Assembly: GCF_943846705.1 (NCBI RefSeq)
Contig: NZ_OX044366.1
Span: 744,001-808,000, forward strand
Length of the DNA: 64,000 nt
Reading direction: 5' to 3'
DNA from: an uncultured Pseudomonas sp.
GTDB lineage: Bacteria > Pseudomonadota > Gammaproteobacteria > Pseudomonadales > Pseudomonadaceae
The position numbers and the translations under genes are program-made. This document shows positions 26,710-36,505 of the stretch, one piece after another; within the stretch, counting starts at the first letter, position 1, and the number at the start of each line of letters is the position of its first letter. The notes beneath the pieces are model-generated. The model was given only the letters and a program-made list of their open reading frames with translations, made no database searches and had not been told where the DNA came from.

Positions 26710-29073
26710 TCACGCCTGGACGCTCAACCATCTGCCCGCTGCCTTGCGCCTGCCGCCGGTGAGCCAGGCCAGTGCCGGTAGCAGCAACAGGGCGCCAAGC
26801 ATGTTCCAGAGGAACATGAAGGCCAACAGTATCCCCATGTCGGCCTGGAACTTGATCGGTGAGAACGCCCATGACCCCACGCAGATTGCTAACGTGATGG
26901 CTGTGAAAGCAACTGCCCGGCCGGATGCCTTGAGGGCTGCATAGTATGCATCCTCCAGACTTTCGCCGGCATCGAGCCGCTCCTTGAGGCGGGCGTAGAT
27001 ATAGATTCCATAATCCACGCCTATACCGACACCGAGCGAGATGACTGGCAACGTGGCGACCTTCACGCCGAACCCCAGCAGAGCCATGAGCGCCTGAGCC
27101 AGCAGCGAGGTCATCATCAGCGGCAGCATGATGCAGATGACCGCTTTCAATGAACGGAAAGTCAGCAGGCACACCAGCACCACTGCATAGACAAGAACCA
27201 GCATGACGATCTGCGCATGCTTGATCACGTCATTGGTCGCAGCTTCGATGCCCGCATTTCCCGCAGCCATCAGAAACTCCACCCCCTCACTGTTATGACG
27301 ATCCGAAAAGTCCTGCACCGCTGCCACGACCGAGTTCAAGGTTTCGGCCTTGTGGTCATTTAGGTAAATCAGTACGGGGGAAAGGCTGCAGTCCCGGTTG
27401 AACAACCCTTCGGGCGCCCGTGAGATGGAGGCATTGAGCACCGCCGGGTCCCGGCTGAGCCCCAGCCAGCGCAGATTACCCTCGTTCATGCCGACTATGA
27501 CCCGCTGGGCCTCGCCGGAAAGCGAACTGACCGCCTGCACGCCCGGCAGGTTGCTCATCTCCCAGTGCAAGCGGTCGAGCTTCGTTAGGGCTTCGAAGGA
27601 AGCACAACCATCAGCCGGTGTCTTGGCCATTACCACAAACACGTCGGTGGAGGTGGAGTAGTTCTCGGTAAGGAACTTCTGGTCCAGGTTGTAGCGGGAG
27701 TCGGGGCGCAGTTCGGGAGCCCCCTCATCCAGATCGCCGACCTGCAGGGACTGGGCCTGGTATACCGCCCACCCCACTAGCAGCAGAGAAGCCCCGATGG
27801 CCAGCAGTGCATAACGAGCCTGCGTGAAGTGAGCCAGGTAATGGGCGAACGGGTGGCGCCCCACTTCCATGCGCTTGTGGTAGTCGATACCTCGCTTACT
27901 GACACCGAGGAAAGACGACAGCACGGGCAGCAATGCCAAGTTAGTCAGGGCGATGGTGGCCACACCGATACTGGCGGCATAGGCCACCCCCTTGATCACC
28001 TCGATATCGATGGCCACCAGGGTGACGAAGCCGATACCGTCACTCATCAGGGCCGTCAGGGCGGGATAGAAAAGGGTACGAAAGCTGTTGCGCGACGCGG
28101 TCATCCTGTCCACGCCGTGACTGGCGTCGGCGATAATACTGCCGACCAGTTGGACGCCATGGCTGACCGCAATGGCAAACACCAGGAATGGCACCAGCAT
28201 GGAATAAGGATCGAGGTCTATGCCGAACAGGCTGAGCAAGCCAAGCTGCCAGACCACCGCGACGAGCGCGCAAAGAAGCACCAAGGCGCTATTCCTCAAG
28301 CAGCGACTGTAAAGCAGCAGCAAGGTAAACACGACCACGCAGGCGCCCATGAAGAACAGCATCACGATGGAGGCGCCCTCGATTAGATCCCCCGTCAGCT
28401 TGGCAAAGCCGGTGATCCGGATGTCTATTCCATCATCCTGGTATTTATCGCGGATTCTTTCTTCGAGCAATTTCGAAAGATGCCGGTAGTTCAGCGGCTC
28501 TCCGGATTCAGGGGCAGTATTCTGCAGCGGAACGAAAATTAGGGCGGAACGAAAGTCGTTGGCGACCAGAGAACCAATCTGCCCGGACTTTCCGAGATTG
28601 TCCCTTACGGTATCGAGGCTTGCCGCACTGCCATCGTAGTCATCCGGCATGACCTGACCACCGATGAAACCATCCTCGGTAACCTCGGTCCAGCGGACGG
28701 TAGGCGACCAGATGGACTGGACCCACGCCCGTTCGACGCCGGGGATATAGAACAATTCATCGTGAATCTCACGGAGACGCTCGAGAAAGTGGGCATTGAA
28801 TATGTCCCCCTCCCTGGCAGACACAGTGATCCTTAGAGCGTTACCCAAACCGGCAAGGTCATCCTGGTGCTGCAAGTAGTTCACGATGTAGGGGTGGTTC
28901 GTTGGAATCATCTTGGTGTAGCTGGCATCGAGACGCAGATCCATTGCACGCAGCCCGAGGAACAAGGTCGCCAGCACGAAGCCCGCCAGAATCCAGAACC
29001 GGTAGACGAAGATGCAGTTCTCCAAGACCGGTTCAATTCTTGCTGTATAGCCAGCCGCTTTGGACAAACTCAC
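26710..29073 (-). CDS. MMPL/RND-superfamily transporter
   Basis: A 787-residue inner-membrane protein with two halves. Each has one TM helix, a large periplasmic loop and a five-helix bundle, about 12 TM helices in total. First loop at about 55-245 and second at about 430-610. It resembles hydrophobe- and lipid-moving MMPL proteins of proteobacterial catabolic clusters. Its start overlaps the YCF48-like gene by 4 nt, so the two are coupled. I infer trafficking of the hydrophobic substrate across the envelope, in or out. Confidence 0.85.
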   Translation of the reverse strand: MSLSKAAGYTARIEPVLENCIFVYRFWILAGFVLATLFLGLRAMDLRLDASYTKMIPTNHPYIVNYLQHQDDLAGLGNALRITVSAREGDIFNAHFLERLREIHDELFYIPGVERAWVQSIWSPTVRWTEVTEDGFIGGQVMPDDYDGSAASLDTVRDNLGKSGQIGSLVANDFRSALIFVPLQNTAPESGEPLNYRHLSKLLEERIRDKYQDDGIDIRITGFAKLTGDLIEGASIVMLFFMGACVVVFTLLLLYSRCLRNSALVLLCALVAVVWQLGLLSLFGIDLDPYSMLVPFLVFAIAVSHGVQLVGSIIADASHGVDRMTASRNSFRTLFYPALTALMSDGIGFVTLVAIDIEVIKGVAYAASIGVATIALTNLALLPVLSSFLGVSKRGIDYHKRMEVGRHPFAHYLAHFTQARYALLAIGASLLLVGWAVYQAQSLQVGDLDEGAPELRPDSRYNLDQKFLTENYSTSTDVFVVMAKTPADGCASFEALTKLDRLHWEMSNLPGVQAVSSLSGEAQRVIVGMNEGNLRWLGLSRDPAVLNASISRAPEGLFNRDCSLSPVLIYLNDHKAETLNSVVAAVQDFSDRHNSEGVEFLMAAGNAGIEAATNDVIKHAQIVMLVLVYAVVLVCLLTFRSLKAVICIMLPLMMTSLLAQALMALLGFGVKVATLPVISLGVGIGVDYGIYIYARLKERLDAGESLEDAYYAALKASGRAVAFTAITLAICVGSWAFSPIKFQADMGILLAFMFLWNMLGALLLLPALAWLTGGRRKAAGRWLSVQA

Positions 29074-30287
29074 TTTCCAGCCTCCATATCGAACGAGTCA
29101 GAGCCGACCTCGACTATCTGGATGCCTCTGGCGCCTGCGACTGCAAAGCGAAGGACATCGTCATCAGAACGCGGGAGATGCTCTAGGGCAAGGAGCGGGT
29201 AGCCCTGATCGGGAGATTTCCTACCGATGCGTTTCCTCTCATTGTCAAAGATGAGCAGTTCTCCATCCTCGGTTGTTAATGCGGCTCCAGCGCCGGAAGC
29301 GAACAGGCTTCCGCCAAAGATGGAAGCACTCGTATGAGTGTCGATCCTTTCCCAGGAATCGCCATTGTCCCCAGAAAGAAACAGATTCCCCCTCAGACCA
29401 AATGCGACTATCCAGCCCTCACGGCTAGCCAGCACGCCGAACAACGAACCCCGATAGGGAAAGTCCAGTCGCTCCCATGCTTCCCCCTGGTAACTGGAGC
29501 GCAACACCAGACCGGACTCGCCAACGATGAACAAGTCCCCGTTGGCGCTCGCGGTAATTGCGTTCAGGTGGAAATTCTGGGGATTGTCCAGTTTGGCGCC
29601 ATAGGACTGCCAGGTCTCGCCACCGTCGGCAGTCTTCAACAAGGTGTTGTACGCGCCCAGCGCAAAACCGCTCCTGGCATTGGCGAACCAGATTTTCATC
29701 AGCGGCCGGGTGGCGCCAATGTCGGTCATATGCTGCAGGTCTTCCAGGGCGAAGCTCAGATCCTCGAAGGTACGCTCATCCAGTTCGCCCAACTCAAAGG
29801 CCTGCTCGGCCTCGAGAAAAGCCCTCTCGGTACTCTCAAGAAGCAACTTATTGAGGGAGAAACCGTCGAAGCGAAGCCGCCAGGAGGCTCCACCGTCCAT
29901 GGAGTTGAGAATCGCACCATCGTGTCCCACCGCCCAGCCTTGTAGAGGTGAGACGAAATGTAGCGATGTGAGCGAAACGCTGACAGGGACTTCCGATTGC
30001 CGCCAATGCGAGCCAGCGTCATCGCTGTAAAGGATATGCCCGCGTTCGCCAACCGCCACAAGCCGATTACCGGCAAGAGCGATATCCATGAAAATGGACT
30101 TCTCTACATTCGACCTCTCCAGCGATGAGCTTTCCAGAGGGTCGAGAGCGCTAGCATGCAGGGCATTCGCCCCCGACAGTAACAGCGCAAGCAATCCGGA
30201 TATTAGCCGCCGAGCCAGCCGGAGTGGAGCGGCCCGCAGCCTTGAAAGAAGCGTGTGAAACTCGACCGATAGCTTTTTCTGCGACAT
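29070..30287 (-). CDS. YCF48/BNR-repeat beta-propeller protein, exported
   Basis: A 405-residue protein with an N-terminal hydrophobic segment at about 26-43 (signal or anchor), then repeated WxxxxxP/GDNGDSW-type motifs: YSDDAGSHWRQS, NSMDGGASWRLR, KTADGGETWQSY, LSGDNGDSWERI. These are BNR/YCF48 propeller blades, as in photosystem II assembly factors. YCF48 proteins commonly accompany MMPL, DUF1302 and DUF1329 genes in hydrophobe-degradation clusters. It is overlapped by the MMPL gene. A longer upstream frame exists but lacks family similarity. Confidence 0.85.
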   Translation of the reverse strand: MSQKKLSVEFHTLLSRLRAAPLRLARRLISGLLALLLSGANALHASALDPLESSSLERSNVEKSIFMDIALAGNRLVAVGERGHILYSDDAGSHWRQSEVPVSVSLTSLHFVSPLQGWAVGHDGAILNSMDGGASWRLRFDGFSLNKLLLESTERAFLEAEQAFELGELDERTFEDLSFALEDLQHMTDIGATRPLMKIWFANARSGFALGAYNTLLKTADGGETWQSYGAKLDNPQNFHLNAITASANGDLFIVGESGLVLRSSYQGEAWERLDFPYRGSLFGVLASREGWIVAFGLRGNLFLSGDNGDSWERIDTHTSASIFGGSLFASGAGAALTTEDGELLIFDNERKRIGRKSPDQGYPLLALEHLPRSDDDVLRFAVAGARGIQIVEVGSDSFDMEAGK

Positions 30288-30432
30288 AGATGGCTCTTCA
30301 TTGTTATAACTTGCCTTGACGCTTGCAGTGCGCCCCAGAATCTTGACCGCAGATCCTGATATAGCGCCCAAGAGAAATGGCTGCCCCCCATCCGGGACGG
30401 GCAGCCAGATCCTCTCTGGAGAACTCGAGAAA

Positions 30433-31803
30433 TCAACGAAGGCTTTGTCTGCGCAACGATGCCGGAGTAAAGAACTCCGCCTCACGCGCCTCGGTAAACA
30501 CCGCTGCTCTAGCCTGCTCATTGACCGCAACGTTAACACCGTAGACGCCGCTCTCCAGATCGTGATGCACGAAGGATCCACGCATCACCCCGGGCACAGT
30601 CCAATAGGCCAGGTTATGCATGGTATTTGTGCGCCAGAGGTTGCCGCGCGTATCGGAGCTATCGGTCAGAACGATTAACCAACTGTCCTCGTCAATGTAG
30701 AAGGTTCGCTTGCCATATATATGCCGCTCACCATCTTTCAAGGTAGCCTCGACTTCCCAGACCCGGTGCAGTTCCCAGCGGTCATAGTCGGGGTTGGTAT
30801 GACCACCTTTCATCACCTCGGTATAACGGGCGGGAGAATCCTGCTTGTAGTTGTTGTAGGGTACATAGAGTTCACGCTTGCCTACGAGCTTCCAGTCATA
30901 ACGTTCGAGCGACCCGTAGAACATGTAGGTGTCATCGTATGTCGCCACACCGTTGAAATTGGGATTCGGAGTATCGTGGGCGACCGTCGGGGCCCGACGG
31001 ACACGACGCTGCCCCGGCAGGTACTGCCAGGCCTTCCGCGGGCTCTTCACCTGATTGATCGGATCAACGATTAACAGCACCTCGCCCTTGCGCCGCGCAG
31101 GGGCCTGATAGTTGACCAGCAATGAGAAGTAGTCGCCACCAAAGGTCTCGACCGAGCCGCTGGGCAGATAAAAGGCAGACTGCTCGGTTGCGATACTTTC
31201 ACCAGTGGTTATGGTGCCATTGGGCTGTACCACCAATGCGTGATAGCGATACTCGGAAGACTCCCCTTGCCAGCGTAGCAAGTGGTTCCACATCACCTCC
31301 TCGCCACTGGAAGGTATCGGGAAAGGCGCACCACCATAGGCGCCCTCAATGCCGTTGCCACCGTCCACCAGTTTCGCGTTCACGGCATTCTGTCGGATGT
31401 TCCTTGCCACCCAGTCAGGAACGGCGTGGGTACGGTGAGTCGGATAGACGTCCAGACGGTAGCTATCGGGGTACTTCTCCAGCAAGGCCCGCTGGCCGGC
31501 TGATAGCTTGTCCGCATACTGAGTCATATTCTGTGCGGTGATAGCAAAAAGCGGCTTCTCATCCGCAAAAGGGTTTGGCAGGAAATCGCCCGGCTTGTAG
31601 GTGTACCCCTGCGGGCCGTTCGTCAAACCGCCGGTCCATGCGGGAATGGTGCCCTCTTCGTTGCCTGCTTTGATACCGCCGAATGGTGTCAGGTCATTGC
31701 CCAGCCGCGCAGCCTCCTCTTGAGAAACCGCTCCGTTCGCGGAGGAACAGCCTATTATCGCGCTCACAAGGAAAGCTATTTTCCATTGTTTGAAGTTTTT
31801 CAT
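30433..31803 (-). CDS. DUF1329 protein, outer-membrane-associated
   Basis: A 456-residue DUF1329 protein (outer-membrane lipoprotein-sorting-like fold) with an N-terminal signal that contains a Cys (IIGCSSANG), so it may be a lipoprotein. The conserved start LTPFGGIKAGNEEGTIPAWT and the internal YKPGDFLPNPFADEKP are typical. Proteins of this type pair with DUF1302 beta-barrels. It lies 16 bp downstream of the DUF1302 gene and should be co-transcribed with it. Confidence 0.85.
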   Translation of the reverse strand: MKNFKQWKIAFLVSAIIGCSSANGAVSQEEAARLGNDLTPFGGIKAGNEEGTIPAWTGGLTNGPQGYTYKPGDFLPNPFADEKPLFAITAQNMTQYADKLSAGQRALLEKYPDSYRLDVYPTHRTHAVPDWVARNIRQNAVNAKLVDGGNGIEGAYGGAPFPIPSSGEEVMWNHLLRWQGESSEYRYHALVVQPNGTITTGESIATEQSAFYLPSGSVETFGGDYFSLLVNYQAPARRKGEVLLIVDPINQVKSPRKAWQYLPGQRRVRRAPTVAHDTPNPNFNGVATYDDTYMFYGSLERYDWKLVGKRELYVPYNNYKQDSPARYTEVMKGGHTNPDYDRWELHRVWEVEATLKDGERHIYGKRTFYIDEDSWLIVLTDSSDTRGNLWRTNTMHNLAYWTVPGVMRGSFVHHDLESGVYGVNVAVNEQARAAVFTEAREAEFFTPASLRRQSLR

Positions 31804-31819
31804 AACTTACCCCGCTGAA

Positions 31820-33493
31820 TTAGAAACTGTAGGAGGCGCTGACAGCGATAAAGTCGCGGTCGGTGAGAGCGCTATCCGCCGGGTCCCCCATGAACCTCGA
31901 GTAGCCGACGTCGAAAGCCATACGGTCGCCATAGTTCAATACCGCCTTGACGCCCAAACGGTTGTCACCTTCGTTGAACTGGCCGGCCGCAGACCGGCCT
32001 TTGACGTTTTGGCTCCACGTGACGGGGATGGAAAGGTTGCCTCCCGGAATAACGTTGTAGTAGTCGAGCGACACACGAGCGGTATACCCCCAACCCCACT
32101 TGTCTTTTTCCAATTCATTTCGCTCAAGGCCATTCACTTTGTTGATGCCCACCTCACCCAAGACGGTCACGTTATCGGCGAAGCTGGTCGGGCCGACAAT
32201 ATGCACAGCCGAAAGCTGCGCCTGAACGACAGGCGCCTCTGTATAGATTGTTACTGGCAACGCACCGAACACTAGCGCGGCATCCTGTTGCAGTACCGGT
32301 AGATTGCGGCGGTAAGACACTTCACCGGAAACATTAGTATTGCCGATGACAGTGCCGAAGCTGGCGCCGATTAAGTTGATATTTTCCTTATAACGCAGGT
32401 GGTAATTGGCAGGCTCCGGATAGCCTGGAACACCCAGCGCCAGAGGGTCGAGCACCAACTGCGGCAGCTTGTCGTGATAGTTGATGTAGTAGAGACCGAA
32501 CTCAGTATGGTTAAGACTTTCCGCCATATAACGCAGCGCGACTCCGAACTGCCCGGAGTCACCGGCCTTCTCGTCCTTTCCACGCTGGATGGCAGAGCAG
32601 GGAAGGCGCCCAAGATATACGCACTCTGCTCCGTCCCCAAGGTAATCGAGGGTACTGAAGTAGGCTCCACTTTCATCCAGTCGATGGGCCTCCCACTCGA
32701 ACTGCACATAACCTTCTAAACTGAGATTTTCAGTCAGGCCTATCTGGGCGAACGCCTGCTGTACCGGGAGGAAGATCTCCTTGATCTGGACGCCTGGCAC
32801 ATTGGCCTTGGTGATATCCAGAGGCCCTTGGGCCGAAGAAATACCGGTGAGAATGAAAAGACTCTCGCCCCAGCTCACAGTCTGCCGGCCCAACCGAACA
32901 CTTACCGGCGTGTCGCCAAGCGTGAAATTGCCATAAGCGAACATATCGAGGAACTCAGCGTCCCGACCATGTACCTTTCGGGTATTCTTCGCGAAACTAT
33001 TGCTGCGATCACCTACCGTATTGACCGTCGAGGGGAGGTTGTGATCATTGCTTTTGTTATAGACATAGTCATACCAACCACGGGCACGGACGAACAGACC
33101 CATATCGGAATACTTGATATCGGCCTCGGTGACGAAGGACATCCTGCTGGAGATCAGCCCTTTATTGAAGTTACGGTTACCATCGTCCTTGTTATTGCCA
33201 CCAGTCGCGAAATTAGTGGCCCCATTGACCGGCAGAGGTCCGACCGCGGTATTGACCGTCGATGGAACGAACCCACTGTCCGCAGTAGTAAAGCCGTTCA
33301 GCAAACGGCTGTTTTGCCCTTGAACCCGCCAGGCAGCGCCGTAGGCCAGAGAAGTATCCCAATCGATGGTCACGCCGTTTTCCAGGTCGAAACTCTGTGC
33401 CTGCGCATGGCCCCAGGGGAAGGCAAGGAGAGTCGAGCAGCCGAGTAGCATCAGCCAGCCTGGAGCAATCGGACTCTTGTTCTTATTTTTCAT
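31820..33493 (-). CDS. DUF1302 outer-membrane beta-barrel protein
   Basis: A 557-residue DUF1302 protein with a signal peptide at about 1-33 (SPIAPGWLMLLGCSTLLAFP) ending AQAQ. A repeated beta-strand pattern follows, ending with ASYSF, a terminal aromatic typical of outer-membrane barrels. It is a plausible channel for a hydrophobic substrate. AAGGG lies 6 nt before the ATG. First gene of a leftward operon DUF1302-DUF1329-YCF48-MMPL-MBL. Confidence 0.87.
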   Translation of the reverse strand: MKNKNKSPIAPGWLMLLGCSTLLAFPWGHAQAQSFDLENGVTIDWDTSLAYGAAWRVQGQNSRLLNGFTTADSGFVPSTVNTAVGPLPVNGATNFATGGNNKDDGNRNFNKGLISSRMSFVTEADIKYSDMGLFVRARGWYDYVYNKSNDHNLPSTVNTVGDRSNSFAKNTRKVHGRDAEFLDMFAYGNFTLGDTPVSVRLGRQTVSWGESLFILTGISSAQGPLDITKANVPGVQIKEIFLPVQQAFAQIGLTENLSLEGYVQFEWEAHRLDESGAYFSTLDYLGDGAECVYLGRLPCSAIQRGKDEKAGDSGQFGVALRYMAESLNHTEFGLYYINYHDKLPQLVLDPLALGVPGYPEPANYHLRYKENINLIGASFGTVIGNTNVSGEVSYRRNLPVLQQDAALVFGALPVTIYTEAPVVQAQLSAVHIVGPTSFADNVTVLGEVGINKVNGLERNELEKDKWGWGYTARVSLDYYNVIPGGNLSIPVTWSQNVKGRSAAGQFNEGDNRLGVKAVLNYGDRMAFDVGYSRFMGDPADSALTDRDFIAVSASYSF

Positions 33494-33634
33494 ATAAATC
33501 CCTTCAAACGCTCTCGTAAGTTCTTTTCGTAGCAGCATCCTCAATGCTATCGAAGGCTGGGTGACTCCCCCCCCCCCATAGGTAAGGGTATGGATGGAGA
33601 CAGCCTACTGTTGTAGCTCAATGATTCTGGTCAC

Positions 33635-34225
33635 CCCCGATACAAGGCCAGCTTCGCGCAGGGCATCACCGAAATCGGCTGCATGGCTCACGCGCGGCGC
33701 AAGTTCTTCGATCTTCACGCTGCGAACAAAAGCCAGTTGGCCGAACAAGCACTGCACGCGATTGGCGGCCTGTACGAAATCGAACGGCAAGCACGGGACA
33801 TGAGCAATGAAGAACGCTGGCGAATACGGCAGGAAAAGGCCTCACCGATCCTCGACGCGCTGCATGACTGGATGCTGGCCCAGCGTGATCGGGTGCCCAA
33901 CGGATCAGCAACGGCGAAAGCCTTGGATTACAGCCTAAAACGCTGGCTGGCACTGACTCGCTATGTCGAGGATGGTGCTGTGCCTATCGACAATAACCAG
34001 GTCGAGAACCAGATTCGGCCATGGGCCCTTGGACGCTCGAACTGGTTGTTTGCCGGATCGCTACGCAGCGGCAAACGGGCGGCGGCAATCATGAGCCTGA
34101 TCCAGTCGGCCCGCATGAACGGACATGATCCGTATGCCTATCTCAAGGACGTATTGACACGACTGCCGACGCAGCGGGCGAGTGAGATCGGCCAACTGCT
34201 GCCGCATCAGTGGGTACCTGCCTGA
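33635..34225 (+). pseudogene. IS66-family transposase TnpC, C-terminal fragment
   Basis: An in-frame remnant of about 196 residues, starting near YKASFAQGITEIGCMAHARR and ending GQLLPHQWVPA. The IS66 DDE end motifs are present: HARRKFFDLH, the Glu-bearing IDNNQVENQIRPWALGRSNW and the NGHDPYAYLKDVLTRLP tail. The first two-thirds is missing, so it cannot transpose. It separates the first and second catabolic clusters and marks a recombination joint. An IS66-like end sequence follows at about 34235-34255. Confidence 0.85.
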
Positions 34226-34321
34226 GTCACGCAAGGTGAGTTCGGCGTACGCTTACGGTAGTACCCGCTCCAGCTATTATCGAGGTCGAACTCGACTTCG
34301 CTGCAGCCAGACTACATGTCC

Positions 34322-34352
34322 ACCGAAAAAAATGGCGGCCCTAAGGCCGCCA
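34322..34352 (-). terminator. Terminator of the second catabolic operon
   Basis: Minus-strand stem GGCGGCC / GGCCGCC with a short loop is followed by ATTTTTTTTC, a strong rho-independent signal. It lies downstream of the leftward acyl-CoA dehydrogenase operon and the SDR remnant. Confidence 0.85.
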
Positions 34353-34520
34353 AAACGCTCACAAACTAGTGGGTCTTGAGCCCCCCGCACATGCCGTTGA
34401 GCTGAGCCTGCGGGGGCGACAGCAGGCCAGGCGGCATAGACCAGTACAATCGCTGCCAGGGCGAGGAAGCGTAGCTCCGACAGCATCATGCATACTCTTT
34501 TGTCCCCGTTTCATGGCCGT

Positions 34521-34601
34521 TCACTGCGCCAAATAACCACCGTCAACCACCAGCTCGCTGCCGGTCATATAGTTCGAGTCTTCACTGGCGAGTACAAACC
34601 A
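34521..34601 (-). pseudogene. C-terminal fragment of a short-chain dehydrogenase
   Basis: Minus-strand frame reads WFVLASEDSNYMTGSELVVD followed by GGYLAQ and a stop, the classic end of an SDR. No N-terminal or catalytic part is present upstream. The gene was cut off between the acyl-CoA dehydrogenase and the terminator, probably by the IS66-associated rearrangement or a deletion. Confidence 0.7.
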
Positions 34602-34671
34602 TGACGGATTACTTTCTGACCTCATGCGTCCTATCTGACTCACTCGTCACGGCCCCATCTATTAACGGTGC

Positions 34672-36450
34672 CTAGAACTGTGCGGCATCCAGCAGGTACA
34701 GGCTCTCGCTACCGGCCCTGACCGAGGCGCTGAGCGAGTGGATGCGCGGCAGGATGCGCGCAAAAAAGAAGCGAGCGGTGCCCAGCTTGGCGGCGTAGAA
34801 GTCGTCCTGAGCCTCCTTGCCCAGCGCGGCCTTGGCCATCAGGGCCCACATGTAGGCGTAAGCGGTGTAACCGAACACGTGCAGGTACTCGACCGAGGCC
34901 GCGCCGATTTCGTTGGGGTTGGACTTGGCCCGTTCCAGCAGGTCGGCGGTCATCTGCTCGAGGTTGGCGATAGCGGCCTTCAGCGGCTCGCTGAACTCGC
35001 TGAGGCTGCTGTCGGCCGAATCGGTGAAGGCCTTGATCTCTTCGGCGAAGTGCTTGTACAGCGCGCCGCCGCTGCCAACCACCTTGCGCCCGACCAGGTC
35101 GAGGGCCTGGATACCGTTGGTGCCTTCGTAGATCTGGGTGATGCGGCAATCACGCACCAGCTGCTCCTGGCCCCACTCGCGAATAAAGCCGTGGCCGCCG
35201 AACACCTGCTGACCGTGGATAGTGGTTTCCAGGCCCATGTCGGTGAGGAAGGCCTTGGCCACCGGGGTCAGCAGCGCCACCAGTTCCTCGGCGCGCTTGC
35301 GCGTGGGCGCATCTTCACTGAACTTGGCGGTGTCCAGCTGCAGGGCCACGTAGCTGGAGAAGGCACGGCCGCCTTCGTTCAGCGCCTTCATGGTCAGCAG
35401 CATACGGCGTACGTCGGGGTGCACGATGATCGGGTCGGCGGCCGTGTCCATGGCCTGGGGGCCAGTCGGCGCGCGGCTCTGGATGCGCTCGCGGGCGTAC
35501 TCGATGGCGCTCTGGTAGGAGCGCTCGCCGGTCGCCAGGCCCTGGATGCCGACGCCCAGGCGCTCGTAGTTCATCATGGTGAACATCGCTGCCAGGCCCT
35601 TGTTCGGCGCATCGATGATCCAGCCGGTGGCGCCGTCGAAGTTCATCACGCAGGTGCTCGAGGCCTTGATGCCCATCTTGTGCTCGATCGAGCCGCAGGA
35701 CAGGGCGTTGCGCTCGCCCAGCGAGCCGTCGGCGTTGACCAGGAACTTGGGCACCAGGAACAGCGAGATGCCCTTGGGCCCGGCCGGGGCGTCCGGCAGC
35801 TTGGCCAGCACCAGATGAATGATGTTCTCGGTCAGGTCGTGCTCGCCGCCGGTGATAAAGATCTTGGTGCCGCTGACCTTGTAGCTGCCGTCAGCCTGCG
35901 GCTCGGCCTTGGTGCGGATGAGGCCCAGGTCGGTGCCGGCGTGGGGCTCGGTCAGGCACATGGAGCCGGCCCAGGTGCCGGCGTACATATTGGGCAGGTA
36001 CTTGTCCTTCAGCTCGGCGCTGGCGTGGGCGTTGAGCGACAGGCAGGCGCCGGCCGTGAGCATCGGGTACAGGCCGAAGGACAGGTTGGCCGAGTTGACC
36101 ATTTCCTCGACCTGCGCGGAGATCACCTTGGGCATGCCCATGCCACCGAACAACGGGTCGCCACCGACGCCGACCCAGCCACCTTCGGCGTAGGTCCGAT
36201 AGGCCGCCTGGAAGCCGGCGGGGGTCTTCACCGCGCCATTGTCCCAGCTGCAGCCCTCCTCGTCGCCGCTGCGGTTCAGCGGTGCGATCACGCCCGCAGT
36301 GACCTTGCCGGCCTCTTCGAGAATGGCGTTGGCGGTGTCTTCATCCACCACCTCGGCCAGAGCCGGCAGTTCGGCCCATAGCTTGGAGACTTGAAACACT
36401 TCATTGAGTACGAAGCGCATATCGCGCAGGGGAGCTTGGTAGTCAGCCAT
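34672..36450 (-). CDS. Acyl-CoA dehydrogenase (second catabolic cluster)
   Basis: A 592-residue long acyl-CoA dehydrogenase with an extra C-terminal domain, like DmdC/FadE-type enzymes. Middle-domain motifs are MCLTEPHAGTDLG near 155 and VSGTKIFITGGEHD near 185. The catalytic Glu is intact in QIYEGTNGIQALDL near 433. The C-terminal ~130 residues form the helical extension found in this subgroup. Start MADYQAPLRDM is preferred over the ATG 12 codons earlier. It likely acts with the thiolase and hydroxyacyl dehydrogenase upstream. Confidence 0.9.
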   Translation of the reverse strand: MADYQAPLRDMRFVLNEVFQVSKLWAELPALAEVVDEDTANAILEEAGKVTAGVIAPLNRSGDEEGCSWDNGAVKTPAGFQAAYRTYAEGGWVGVGGDPLFGGMGMPKVISAQVEEMVNSANLSFGLYPMLTAGACLSLNAHASAELKDKYLPNMYAGTWAGSMCLTEPHAGTDLGLIRTKAEPQADGSYKVSGTKIFITGGEHDLTENIIHLVLAKLPDAPAGPKGISLFLVPKFLVNADGSLGERNALSCGSIEHKMGIKASSTCVMNFDGATGWIIDAPNKGLAAMFTMMNYERLGVGIQGLATGERSYQSAIEYARERIQSRAPTGPQAMDTAADPIIVHPDVRRMLLTMKALNEGGRAFSSYVALQLDTAKFSEDAPTRKRAEELVALLTPVAKAFLTDMGLETTIHGQQVFGGHGFIREWGQEQLVRDCRITQIYEGTNGIQALDLVGRKVVGSGGALYKHFAEEIKAFTDSADSSLSEFSEPLKAAIANLEQMTADLLERAKSNPNEIGAASVEYLHVFGYTAYAYMWALMAKAALGKEAQDDFYAAKLGTARFFFARILPRIHSLSASVRAGSESLYLLDAAQF

Positions 36451-36505
36451 GATTGAATTACTCAGACAGTGTGCGGGCATTGGCATGCCCCGGTTAATAG
36501 AAAGG

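Noticed and set aside
34277..34489. 70-residue hydrophobic minus-strand frame after the SDR remnant
   Set aside because: Overlaps the terminator region and has no clear ribosome site; it could be a small membrane peptide but the evidence is too weak.
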